Below the pieces are notes generated by a model. The model searched no databases. It had not been told where the DNA came from and was given only the letters and a program-made list of their open reading frames with translations. DNA of 8,273 nucleotides from an uncultured bacterium (GTDB lineage: Bacteria; Bacteroidota; Bacteroidia; CAILMK01). Each line of letters opens with the position of its first letter. Within the stretch, counting starts at the first letter, position 1. Position numbers and translations under genes: made by a program. Shown here piece after piece: positions 1 to 6,159 of this stretch. The stretch lies in the NCBI GenBank assembly GCA_903835275.1, contig CAILMK010000204.1, forward strand, positions 1 to 8,273. The letters run 5' to 3'.

Positions 1-1
1 C

Positions 2-94
2 TATGAAACGTTTAACAATGATACTTTAGAACTGAGAAATTCACGATTTTTTCTTTACAAAAAATATAATACTCCATTTCGAAAAGTCAAATAG
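2..94 (+). CDS. Possible C-terminal tail of a gene entering from the left
   Basis: The frame starting at base 2 stays open from the window edge to a TAG at 92-94 and would encode about 30 residues ending in PFRKVK. The visible residues are a mixed, charged and aromatic set that could belong to a real protein (it contains RFFLYKKYN). The other two plus frames and all three minus frames close within about 30 bases of the edge. No domain can be recognised in so short a piece, and no clear terminator follows. A chance open frame of this length is quite possible, so this is a weak call. Confidence 0.25.
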   Translation, partial: YETFNNDTLELRNSRFFLYKKYNTPFRKVK

Positions 95-124
95 TTTCAA
101 ACCCTTCTAACCCTTTATCTCTTG

Positions 125-137
125 CACTGGCAAGTTC
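125..137 (+). repeat. 13-bp direct repeat, copy 1 (partner at 785-797)
   Basis: CACTGGCAAGTTC occurs here and again at 785-797, in each case preceded by a TTG within a few bases. The two copies flank the WYL-like gene and the first hairpin cluster. They may be leftovers of a dispersed intergenic repeat or of an insertion. No recombinase gene is present to support an att-site reading. Confidence 0.45.
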
Positions 138-211
138 CTTCCCGGATGACAAAGAAGTATATTTGGCTTGGAAGAGTTTCAAATAGGCAATTCGCAACAT
201 TTATCTCATGA

Positions 212-241
212 CCGAAATCCACAATCCGAAATCCGCAATCC
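212..241 (+). repeat. Short tandem repeat, two 14-bp units
   Basis: Two adjacent 14-base units, CCGAAATCCACAAT and CCGAAATCCGCAAT, differ at one position and are followed by a further CC. The tract lies directly after the WYL-like stop codon on the minus strand. A looser echo of the same AAATCTGAAATTC wording follows the MoxR stop codon (about 7126-7142). This suggests a recurrent 3'-intergenic sequence in this genome, but nothing shows a function. Confidence 0.6.
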
Positions 242-244
242 ATC

Positions 245-595
245 TTAATTCACCACAGCCGTGCTGCAGATAATGTCACTCATTTCAGTATCTTTGGGAT
301 TATAGCGAATCTTTGTCGACTTATACTGAAACTTTGTTATTTCCAGGCTTTGTATCTTGTGGATGCTATATAATTTCCAGCCTTCTTTATGTCCGGCATG
401 TTTTTGTTTCACCGAAGGGACAAACCACGCTTTTAAGGTCAGTTCATTGCTGACTTTAAGGGTACCTATAAGATAAGGATCTACCGTGCGATAATCCTTG
501 AATTTACCATTGCTATCCTCATAGTAAAACTTAATAATGGTCTTATTAATAACGGCTTCTTTGAGGGTTTCCAGTATTGCTTCACTAAAATGCAT
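245..595 (-). CDS. Stand-alone WYL-like domain protein (116 aa)
   Basis: The protein has the layout of a WYL domain: a short N-terminal helix (LKEAVINKTIIKFYYE, residues 11-26), then an RTVDPYLIGT strand (36-45), an LKAWFV segment (54-59) and a WKLYSIHKIQSLEIT segment (73-87). WYL domains are SH3/Sm-like beta folds that usually form the C-terminal ligand- or nucleic-acid-sensing half of HTH transcription factors of about 300 residues. Here no helix-turn-helix is attached, so it is either a single-domain WYL protein, which I recall from other Bacteroidota, or a remnant of a longer regulator. The ATG at 593-595 is supported by a TACCTTTG promoter element about 23 bases upstream, which leaves a very short leader. 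There is no signal peptide, so a cytoplasmic protein is expected. Its ligand and targets cannot be told from the sequence. Confidence 0.72.
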   Translation of the reverse strand: MHFSEAILETLKEAVINKTIIKFYYEDSNGKFKDYRTVDPYLIGTLKVSNELTLKAWFVPSVKQKHAGHKEGWKLYSIHKIQSLEITKFQYKSTKIRYNPKDTEMSDIICSTAVVN

Positions 596-617
596 GGTAT
601 CTTCTTATAGGAGTTGG

Positions 618-625
618 CAAAGGTA
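618..625 (-). promoter_or_regulatory. Bacteroidota-type -7 element for the WYL-like gene
   Basis: Read on the minus strand, bases 625 to 618 are TACCTTTG, a full match to the TAnnTTTG -7 element known for the Bacteroidota primary sigma factor. It lies about 23 bases before the WYL-like ATG. I see no convincing TTTG-type -33 element at the usual spacing, so the assignment rests on the -7 match and its position. Confidence 0.5.
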
Positions 626-685
626 TGATGATTTTTCGGGGCTTTTACCTGTTCTCAGTTTAAAGGTGAAGGGACAGGAGTTCAA

Positions 686-745
686 AAATCACGCTGATTT
701 GGATATATTTATCCAAATCCTAAGAGCCTGGGATTTATAATCCCA
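686..745. repeat. Cluster of three short palindromes
   Basis: Three hairpins crowd into 60 bases. AAATCA-CGC-TGATTT (686-700) overlaps a 10-bp stem with a TATT loop (696-719, arms GATTTGGATA and TATCCAAATC). Close behind is a 7-bp stem with a TAT triloop (729-745, TGGGATT and AATCCCA). The first two are mutually exclusive because they share bases. None is followed by a T-tract, so these are not ordinary terminators. They lie upstream of the WYL promoter and resemble a palindromic intergenic repeat element. Confidence 0.65.
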
Positions 746-784
746 TTTTCCACCGCTGACATCATTATCGCTAATTTTTTTTGT

Positions 785-797
785 CACTGGCAAGTTC
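785..797 (+). repeat. 13-bp direct repeat, copy 2
   Basis: This is identical to 125-137 (CACTGGCAAGTTC). It lies just upstream of the GGA-loop hairpin pair, whereas copy 1 has no hairpin beside it. Confidence 0.45.
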
Positions 798-827
798 TAC
801 CGATATTCGCCACCCTATCCCGAAATT

Positions 828-872
828 CGCGGCTGGAGCCGCGTAAATAATCATCACGAGGCCGGAGCCTCG
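828..872. repeat. Pair of GC-rich GGA-loop hairpins
   Basis: Two perfect hairpins stand 13 bases apart. The first has arms CGCGGCT and AGCCGCG (828-843). The second has arms CGAGGC and GCCTCG around a CGGA loop (857-872). Both centre on GGA with arms of different sequence (GGCTGGAGCC and GGCCGGAGCC). The hairpin at 7342-7356 likewise has a GGA loop. No T-tract follows. This fits a REP-like family of palindromic repeats in which both arms change together. That reading is my inference from three examples. Confidence 0.65.
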
Positions 873-1228
873 CGATAGCCGTCTTTACACTTTATTAGCC
901 CGCTTTCATCGTTTAACTCCCCCTTTTCGTCGAAGAAAAAAACCATTATCCATTTCCTGTTTTAATTTTGAATCACACTACACTGAATGACTCTTTCACC
1001 ACACATACTCTCAAGCAATGGCTTGTTTCATCCGGTAATGAAAGCCAACTGGATGATTACCAAATACAGTAGCAATCTAACCTGCTGTTTATCCGATTTA
1101 AAATTTACGCATCCTGAAAATATTAAGCGCAGGGATATTTTATTCAAAGACGTACAATGTCCTTATATATACAGCGTTAAAAATTAAGTGTGTTTTGTTT
1201 GTGATCGATGGATTGCACAAAATGAAAA

Positions 1229-1255
1229 GCCTCATGATGGAACATGAGGCTTTTT
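1229..1255. terminator. Bidirectional rho-independent terminator
   Basis: A perfect 8-bp stem (GCCTCATG at 1229-1236, CATGAGGC at 1243-1250) encloses a six-base loop. It is flanked by AAAATGAAAA on the left and TTTTTCATTTTT on the right, so both strands have a T-rich tail. On the minus strand it lies 73 bases after the stop of the 142-residue gene and is its likely terminator. The plus-strand tail is at least as good, which hints at a plus-strand transcript arriving from the left. Confidence 0.75.
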
Positions 1256-1322
1256 CATTTTTAAATTTTTGCTTTCTTTTAAATCTTTTGCTTCGGTCTG
1301 ACTGTGATATTCCGCCGCTTGC

Positions 1323-1751
1323 TTATCCAAACAGGCTCAATTCCTTGTTTATGCGCACTCCGGCACAAACACCATGATTAGTATCTCCGATAATGATGGA
1401 TTCGGACTTTTTATCGCCGATCCTGATGACCTTAATTGAATCAAGCACTTCTTCCAATGCATTCTGAAGCATTAGATACCTTCTGGCAAGGGCTTTTTCC
1501 GCCAGGCCGTATTCCGGAAGCATAGCAGTAACGGGTGCCAGAAAATGCCTGAGCGACATCATTTCCACTGCTGTATTTGCTGCAGTATAACCCGCCCAAG
1601 TCAATACATTTTCAATGCCCGGATTACCGTATAATGCAGGATCATAAAGAAATGCATTGAAATAGTGTTTTACATCACCGCCAGGAAGAAGACCCTGGCA
1701 CGCCTCTTCTATCTTCTGAATCTCTTGAGGCTTTTCGCTGATCTGTTCCAT
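1323..1751 (-). CDS. Hypothetical protein, 142 aa
   Basis: I do not recognise this protein. It has a charged N-terminus, an aromatic, glycine- and proline-bearing segment (HYFNAFLYDPALYGNPG, residues 29-45), and a helix-prone middle (about 46-110) including a KALARRYLMLQNALEEVLDSI stretch. The C-terminal part, IIIGDTNHGVCAGVRINKEL (119-138), looks like a beta-turn-beta element. There is no signal peptide, no membrane segment and a single exposed-type cysteine pair (18 and 129), so it is probably cytoplasmic. The ATG at 1749-1751 is the first in the frame and gives a protein without an odd N-terminal extension. The gene is transcribed away from the chaperone operon and ends before a good terminator, which supports a genuine single-gene unit. 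No function is proposed. Confidence 0.7.
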   Translation of the reverse strand: MEQISEKPQEIQKIEEACQGLLPGGDVKHYFNAFLYDPALYGNPGIENVLTWAGYTAANTAVEMMSLRHFLAPVTAMLPEYGLAEKALARRYLMLQNALEEVLDSIKVIRIGDKKSESIIIGDTNHGVCAGVRINKELSLFG

Positions 1752-1933
1752 AAAGTTTGAGTATTGGTTAACAATGCAAGCTAAGCGTTTTCCTCATTCG
1801 TTGTCCTCAAATCATGTTATGTAATTGTTAAGTTTTCCTGAATTTATATCTATAAAGCACGCACAACTATATAGTAGCATTCATCAAATTATACTACTTT
1901 TGCGGAACATTCATAAAAAACGAAGTTTAAACG
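1752..1933. promoter_or_regulatory. Divergent intergenic region between 142-aa gene and operon
   Basis: The region is AT-rich and 182 bases long, with divergent genes on both sides. The plus-strand promoter element at 1895-1902 lies within it. I could not find an equally clear TAnnTTTG element for the leftward gene, nor a symmetrical operator or riboswitch-like fold. Confidence 0.5.
1895..1902 (+). promoter_or_regulatory. -7 element of the chaperone-moxR operon
   Basis: TACTTTTG matches the Bacteroidota TAnnTTTG -7 consensus exactly. It lies 31 bases before the ATG of the first parvulin gene, so transcription would start around 1908-1910 with a leader of roughly 25 bases. A recognisable -33 TTTG element is missing at the usual distance (around 1872-1876 the bases are TAGTA). 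Confidence 0.6.
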
Positions 1934-3898
1934 ATGAAGTCCAAATCAATTCTCATTCTGCTTGTCGGCCTTATAGCAACTGCATCTATATTTGCCCAGG
2001 ACAAGAGCCCAGCATTATTTACAATTGGCAATGAGCCGGTTAGCGTTAAGGAGTTCAAATACATTTACGAAAAGAACAACTCCGGTGAAAAGAAATTATA
2101 CTCGGAAAAGAGCCTTCGGGATTATCTTGACCTATATATCAATTTCAAACTGAAGGTTAAGGCTGCAAAAGCTGCCGGAATGGATACCTCTGCTAAATTC
2201 ACCAAGGAATTTAAGAACTACCGCAGTCAGTTAGCAGCTCCTTATCTTACTGATAAACAAGTTACCCAGAAGCTGATTGATGAAGCTTACGAACGCCTGA
2301 AAATTGAAGTTCGCGTAAGCCATATCCTTATTACGGTTTCCCCGGATGCTTCACCTAAGGATACCCTTGCCGCTTATAACAAGGCTATGGAAGCGAGGGC
2401 TAAATTGCTTAAAAATGAAGATTTTGCAAAAGTGGCCAAGGAATATTCCAAGGATCCATCTGCACAATACAATAACGGCGACCTTGGTTATTTTACCGCT
2501 TTCCAAATGATCTATCCTTTTGAATCAGCAGCATATAACCTGAAGAAGAATGGCGATATCACCATGCCAATCCGTACCCGCTTTGGTTATCACATTATAA
2601 AGCTGACTGATAAGAGACCTTATCGCGGTGAGGTAAAGGTTAGGCATATCCTCATTAACAATAATGATAAATATACCACTGTAGAACAACAGAATGCCAA
2701 GAACAAGATCGATACAGTTTACTCACTTTTGAAAAAAGGCGAAAGCTTTGAATCCCTTGCAAAAAAGTATTCCGATCACCAGCAAAGCAAGGATAATGGC
2801 GGAGAACTTCAATGGTTCAATAGCTTTGCCTCTTATCCTGAAGAATTCAAGGATGCTGCATTCAGCCTGAAGAACAAGGGCGATTATTCCAAGCCGCTAA
2901 AAACGACTTTTGGTTGGCATATCGTACAATTGATCGATACAAAAGGACTCCAAACCAAAAAGGAAATGGAGGAATATATCAAGCAAAAAATTAGCAGGGA
3001 TAGCCGTTCCGAAGCAAGCCGTGAAGCAGCTATAGAACGTTTCAAGAAAGAAGATAAATTCAAAGAGGAAAAGAAAAACCTCGATGCTTTCACGAAGATG
3101 ACGGATACCATGCTATTGCACGGAAAATGGAAGATGAATGCAAGTGCCGATATGAGCAAGACTTTATTCAAGCTTAATGACAAGGCGTATACCCAGAAGG
3201 ATTTTGCAGTATGGCTGGAAAAGAACCAGTCAGCCAAGCGTTTCTCCTCTTTGGATTATGCGGTTCACCAATATTACAAGGATTATGTAAACCATACGGT
3301 TATCAGCTATGAAGATGACATGCTGGAGAAAAAATATGAGGAGTTCAAGAATGTAGTAAACGAATACAGGGAAGGCATATTACTTTTTGAGATCACTGAT
3401 AAACTGGTGTGGAGCAAAGCTATGCAGGATAGTGCCGGACTTGAAAAATTCTTCGATGCGCATAAAGACAAATACGTTTGGAAAGATCGCGCTGAAGCAC
3501 AAATATTTGATCTGAAAGACGAAGCTGCTGTAAAAGAAGCGAAGAAATTGCTTGCTGAGAAAGGCAAAACCGCCACAGAAGTAAATTCTGAACTGAATAA
3601 GATCAACCCACTTAATTCCAACCTGAAAGAAGGCACTTTTGAAAAAGGTGAAGTTCCACAGTTGGATCTGGCTAAATGGCAGGTGGGGATGCAGGATATT
3701 GGCAAACAAGGCGACAGGTATTACCTGATCAATATTGTAAGCCTCAAACCTGCCGGAACCAAAAAACTAAGCGAAGTACGCGGACTTGCCATTTCTGATT
3801 ACCAGGACTATCTTGAAAAAGAATGGTTGAAGGAATTACGCGGCAAGTATGAAGTTAAAATTGCTGATAGCGAACTCAACAAGTTAATTCAAAAATAA
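1934..3898 (+). CDS. Secreted PpiC-type peptidyl-prolyl isomerase/chaperone (654 aa)
   Basis: This is a periplasmic parvulin expected to bind unfolded exported proteins and isomerise Xaa-Pro bonds. A signal peptide (residues 1-21, cleavage after SIFA) precedes a SurA/PpiD-like helical segment (about 27-120). Two parvulin domains follow. Domain 1 (125-226) has VSHIL with His130, NGDLGYF (181-187) and FGYHIIKL with His220. Domain 2 (234-336) has VRHIL with His238, GGELQWF (289-295) and FGWHIVQL with His329. Both therefore keep the paired histidines of active parvulins. The C-terminal half looks like a second round of the same plan. Residues 410-466 (TLFKLNDKAYTQKDF onward) echo 27-83, and about 515-605 resembles a parvulin without its motifs. 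A final LSEVRGLAISDYQDYLEKEW helix (612-631) is typical of this family. It is the first gene of the operon, with the promoter directly upstream. Confidence 0.93.
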   Translation: MKSKSILILLVGLIATASIFAQDKSPALFTIGNEPVSVKEFKYIYEKNNSGEKKLYSEKSLRDYLDLYINFKLKVKAAKAAGMDTSAKFTKEFKNYRSQLAAPYLTDKQVTQKLIDEAYERLKIEVRVSHILITVSPDASPKDTLAAYNKAMEARAKLLKNEDFAKVAKEYSKDPSAQYNNGDLGYFTAFQMIYPFESAAYNLKKNGDITMPIRTRFGYHIIKLTDKRPYRGEVKVRHILINNNDKYTTVEQQNAKNKIDTVYSLLKKGESFESLAKKYSDHQQSKDNGGELQWFNSFASYPEEFKDAAFSLKNKGDYSKPLKTTFGWHIVQLIDTKGLQTKKEMEEYIKQKISRDSRSEASREAAIERFKKEDKFKEEKKNLDAFTKMTDTMLLHGKWKMNASADMSKTLFKLNDKAYTQKDFAVWLEKNQSAKRFSSLDYAVHQYYKDYVNHTVISYEDDMLEKKYEEFKNVVNEYREGILLFEITDKLVWSKAMQDSAGLEKFFDAHKDKYVWKDRAEAQIFDLKDEAAVKEAKKLLAEKGKTATEVNSELNKINPLNSNLKEGTFEKGEVPQLDLAKWQVGMQDIGKQGDRYYLINIVSLKPAGTKKLSEVRGLAISDYQDYLEKEWLKELRGKYEVKIADSELNKLIQK

Positions 3899-3944
3899 AA
3901 ACAGGAATGCCTTTTGCAACAAGCTATAAAACATCCATTTTATA

Positions 3945-4796
3945 ATGTGCAGGGCATCACTGGTGGTTTTCGTGGTTCTTATGGGATTGACTTCCTGCAA
4001 TAATTCGGGCAAGAGAGGTGCTCCCGTTGCCAAGGTTAACGGCGAGTACCTTTATGAAAAGGATCTTGCAGACGTAATACCCCGGGGACTTAAAAAAGAG
4101 GACAGCACCTTTTTCAGACAGAATTTTATCACCACCTGGATCAAGGAAGAACTGATGTTTTCTGAAGCAGAAAGTACGCTGGGCAAAAAAGAGAAAAACA
4201 AGGAAAAGGAGTTGCACGATTACTATCGCAGCCTTTTGCGCCAGGAATACCTAAAGAGCCAGTTGAATAAAAAGCTTGATAGAAATGTAACCGAACAGGA
4301 GATAGAAGCGTATTACACGGAGAACAGGAAAAATTTTGAACTCAAACGCAATATCATCAGGTTTGTATATTTGAAAACACGGATAGATGCTCCCAATCGT
4401 TCAGCAGCGAAGGAATGGATTCGTACACTGGATAAGAAAGGCATGGAAAACCTGAAGGATTACGCGGCAAAATATGCCCTCAATTACAACCTGGATACAA
4501 CATCCTGGTTTTTCTTTGATGACATCATGAAGGAGATTCCCCTGAAAGAAAGTTACGAACCTGAATCATTCATCAAGAACAACAGCTACGTGGAACTACG
4601 GGATCAATCCTATCTGTACATTATGAACGTTATAGATAACCGGATAAAAGATGGGATATCACCATTGGATCTGGTGAGGCCGAAGATAAAAAATATTATA
4701 CTCAACATACGAAAAGTAACGGCGATCCAGAAACTGGAAGATACGATTTACCGGAAAGCAGCCGCCGGAAAACAATTTGAGGTTTATACACAATGA
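3945..4796 (+). CDS. Lipoprotein of the SurA/PpiC family with degenerate isomerase region (283 aa)
   Basis: A short signal sequence ends in the lipobox LTSC (Cys18 lipidated), so the mature protein should be membrane-anchored facing the periplasm. Residues 26-45 (PVAKVNGEYLYEKDLADVIP) are the usual opening of SurA-N domains. The helical stretch to about 135 includes EQEIEAYYTENRKNFE (117-132), typical of the linker before a parvulin domain. Residues 133-230 occupy the place of that domain, but no SHIL-type strand, no GGDLG loop and no FGxHI ending is visible. It is therefore probably a chaperone or scaffold and not an isomerase. The ATG at 3945 is the only good start after the in-frame stop at 3927-3929. 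It begins 46 bases after the upstream gene and overlaps the next gene by four bases (ATGA), indicating translational coupling with the SurA-like protein. Confidence 0.85.
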   Translation: MCRASLVVFVVLMGLTSCNNSGKRGAPVAKVNGEYLYEKDLADVIPRGLKKEDSTFFRQNFITTWIKEELMFSEAESTLGKKEKNKEKELHDYYRSLLRQEYLKSQLNKKLDRNVTEQEIEAYYTENRKNFELKRNIIRFVYLKTRIDAPNRSAAKEWIRTLDKKGMENLKDYAAKYALNYNLDTTSWFFFDDIMKEIPLKESYEPESFIKNNSYVELRDQSYLYIMNVIDNRIKDGISPLDLVRPKIKNIILNIRKVTAIQKLEDTIYRKAAAGKQFEVYTQ

Positions 4797-6142
4797 AATA
4801 TAAAATAATTTTATTCTCTTTACTCCTTTGCCTTGTTGCAACAACGCGGAGCAATGCGCAAAAAGTAATTGATGAAGTAGTGGCAGTAGTGGGCGATGAG
4901 ATGATCATGCGTTCTGAAATAGAAGCGCAGCTTCAACAGATGAGGGACCTCAAACTGGAAGAAAGGGCAAATGCCAAATGTATCATCCTTGAGCAGGTGA
5001 TGCAGCGTAAACTTCTTCTTGCCCGTGCAAAGGCGGATAGCTTGAAAGTAACCGATGACCAGGTAGAAAGCGAACTGAGCCGAAGGATCGATTATTTCGT
5101 CAACCAGCCCGGAGTAGGAAGCGTTGAAAAACTGGAGCAATATTACAGCAAGAGCATCGCTGAAATAAAAAATGAATTAAGGCGTTCCATCAAGGAACAG
5201 CTTCTTGCGGACCAAATGCAGAATAAAGTATTAGGCTCCGCTGATGTAACTCCTGCGGAAGTGCGCAAATATTTTAACGGATTGCCAAAGGATAGCCTTC
5301 CCTATTATAGTACTGAAGTTGAAGTCGGGCAGATTGTGATTTACCCCAAAATTGGCAAGGAAGAACGCCTGGCTACTATAGAGCAGTTGAAAGAGATCAG
5401 GCAGGATATTTTGAACGGAGCCAAGTTTGCAAACAAGGCAATTGTTTTTTCCAAGGATAACGGATCAGCCTTAAAAGGCGGTGATCTTGGCATGACCCGC
5501 GCAGATAATTACGTTCCTGAATTTGCTTCCGCATGTCTGCGTTTAAAGAAGGATTCCCTCTCTCCTATTATAGAAACAAAATACGGTTTTCACCTGATAC
5601 AAATGATAGAACGCAAAGGTGAAATGGTACACGTACGCCACATCCTTTTGAAACCTGAAGTAAGTGATTTCCAAAAAGGCAAAGCGAATGAATACCTTGA
5701 TAGCCTAAGGGGGAAATTAATCACCGGTGATATTTCAATAAAGGATGCTATTGCAAAAAACTCCGAAGGGCAGGATAGTAAAAATGCCGAAGGATTGATG
5801 ATGGATCCAAAAACAAATTCCAGTAAAATCCCTGTTGATGAACTGGACGCCGGGACATTTTTTATCGTTGATAAATTAAAGGTGGGAGAATTTTCAACCG
5901 TGATTCCTTATGAAACCGCTGACGGTCGCGCTGCTTTCAGGATACTTTATTTGAAGTCAAAAACAGAGCCGCACAGGGCTAATCTGAAAGACGATTATCC
6001 AAAATTAAGGCAGATTGCTCTGGAATCTAAAAAAATGGAAAAAGTACAGCTGTGGCTGAAGAAATATATTCCCCTCACTTATATTCGTGTGGACGAAAAA
6101 TATCAAAAGTGTGACGGAGTGGCAAAGTTTTTGACGAAATAA
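4793..6142 (+). CDS. surA: SurA-like periplasmic chaperone / peptidyl-prolyl isomerase (449 aa)
   Basis: A cleavable signal peptide (1-22, cut after SNA) leads into VIDEVVAVVGDEMIMRSEIE (25-44), the hallmark start of SurA. A helical chaperone module runs to about 165. Two parvulin units follow: about 171-276, then 277-390. A C-terminal segment (391-449) should pack back on the N-terminal module as in E. coli SurA, whose length (428) is similar. Unit 1 keeps GGDLG (229-233) and YGFHLIQM (His267) but has VGQIV with Gln180 where the first histidine is expected. Unit 2 keeps VRHILLK (His283) but has GLMMD for the glycine loop and Arg383 for the second histidine. Catalysis may thus be weak or lost, leaving chaperone activity for outer-membrane protein biogenesis. 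The start overlaps the preceding lipoprotein stop as ATGA. The gene symbol is by family resemblance. Confidence 0.88.
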   Translation: MKYKIILFSLLLCLVATTRSNAQKVIDEVVAVVGDEMIMRSEIEAQLQQMRDLKLEERANAKCIILEQVMQRKLLLARAKADSLKVTDDQVESELSRRIDYFVNQPGVGSVEKLEQYYSKSIAEIKNELRRSIKEQLLADQMQNKVLGSADVTPAEVRKYFNGLPKDSLPYYSTEVEVGQIVIYPKIGKEERLATIEQLKEIRQDILNGAKFANKAIVFSKDNGSALKGGDLGMTRADNYVPEFASACLRLKKDSLSPIIETKYGFHLIQMIERKGEMVHVRHILLKPEVSDFQKGKANEYLDSLRGKLITGDISIKDAIAKNSEGQDSKNAEGLMMDPKTNSSKIPVDELDAGTFFIVDKLKVGEFSTVIPYETADGRAAFRILYLKSKTEPHRANLKDDYPKLRQIALESKKMEKVQLWLKKYIPLTYIRVDEKYQKCDGVAKFLTK

Positions 6143-6159
6143 AACTATACATTAAAAAC

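Larger units (their letters stand above)
746..1190. other. Intergenic stretch with no convincing gene
   Basis: The stretch holds the second copy of the 13-bp direct repeat (785-797) and the GGA-loop hairpin pair (828-872); otherwise I see nothing clear. A 66-codon plus-strand frame (987-1187) starts with ATG, but its composition is not persuasive: it has no domain, signal peptide or conserved-looking motif. It is the only open frame here that a plus-strand transcript ending at the 1229-1250 hairpin could carry, so it remains a low-grade candidate. No tRNA, riboswitch or known small RNA could be recognised. Confidence 0.5.

Noticed and set aside
537..740. 67-codon plus-strand frame over the WYL-like gene start
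   Set aside because: It overlaps the WYL-like coding start, its promoter and the hairpin cluster, and has no protein-like features.
125..797. Integrated element bounded by attachment sites
   Set aside because: The direct repeats are only 13 bp, and there is no integrase, tRNA gene or terminal inverted repeat to support it.
2884..3705. Long minus-strand frames inside the large parvulin gene (2884-3237 and 3307-3705)
   Set aside because: They are serine- and phenylalanine-rich antisense translations of lysine/glutamate-rich coding sequence, a known artefact.
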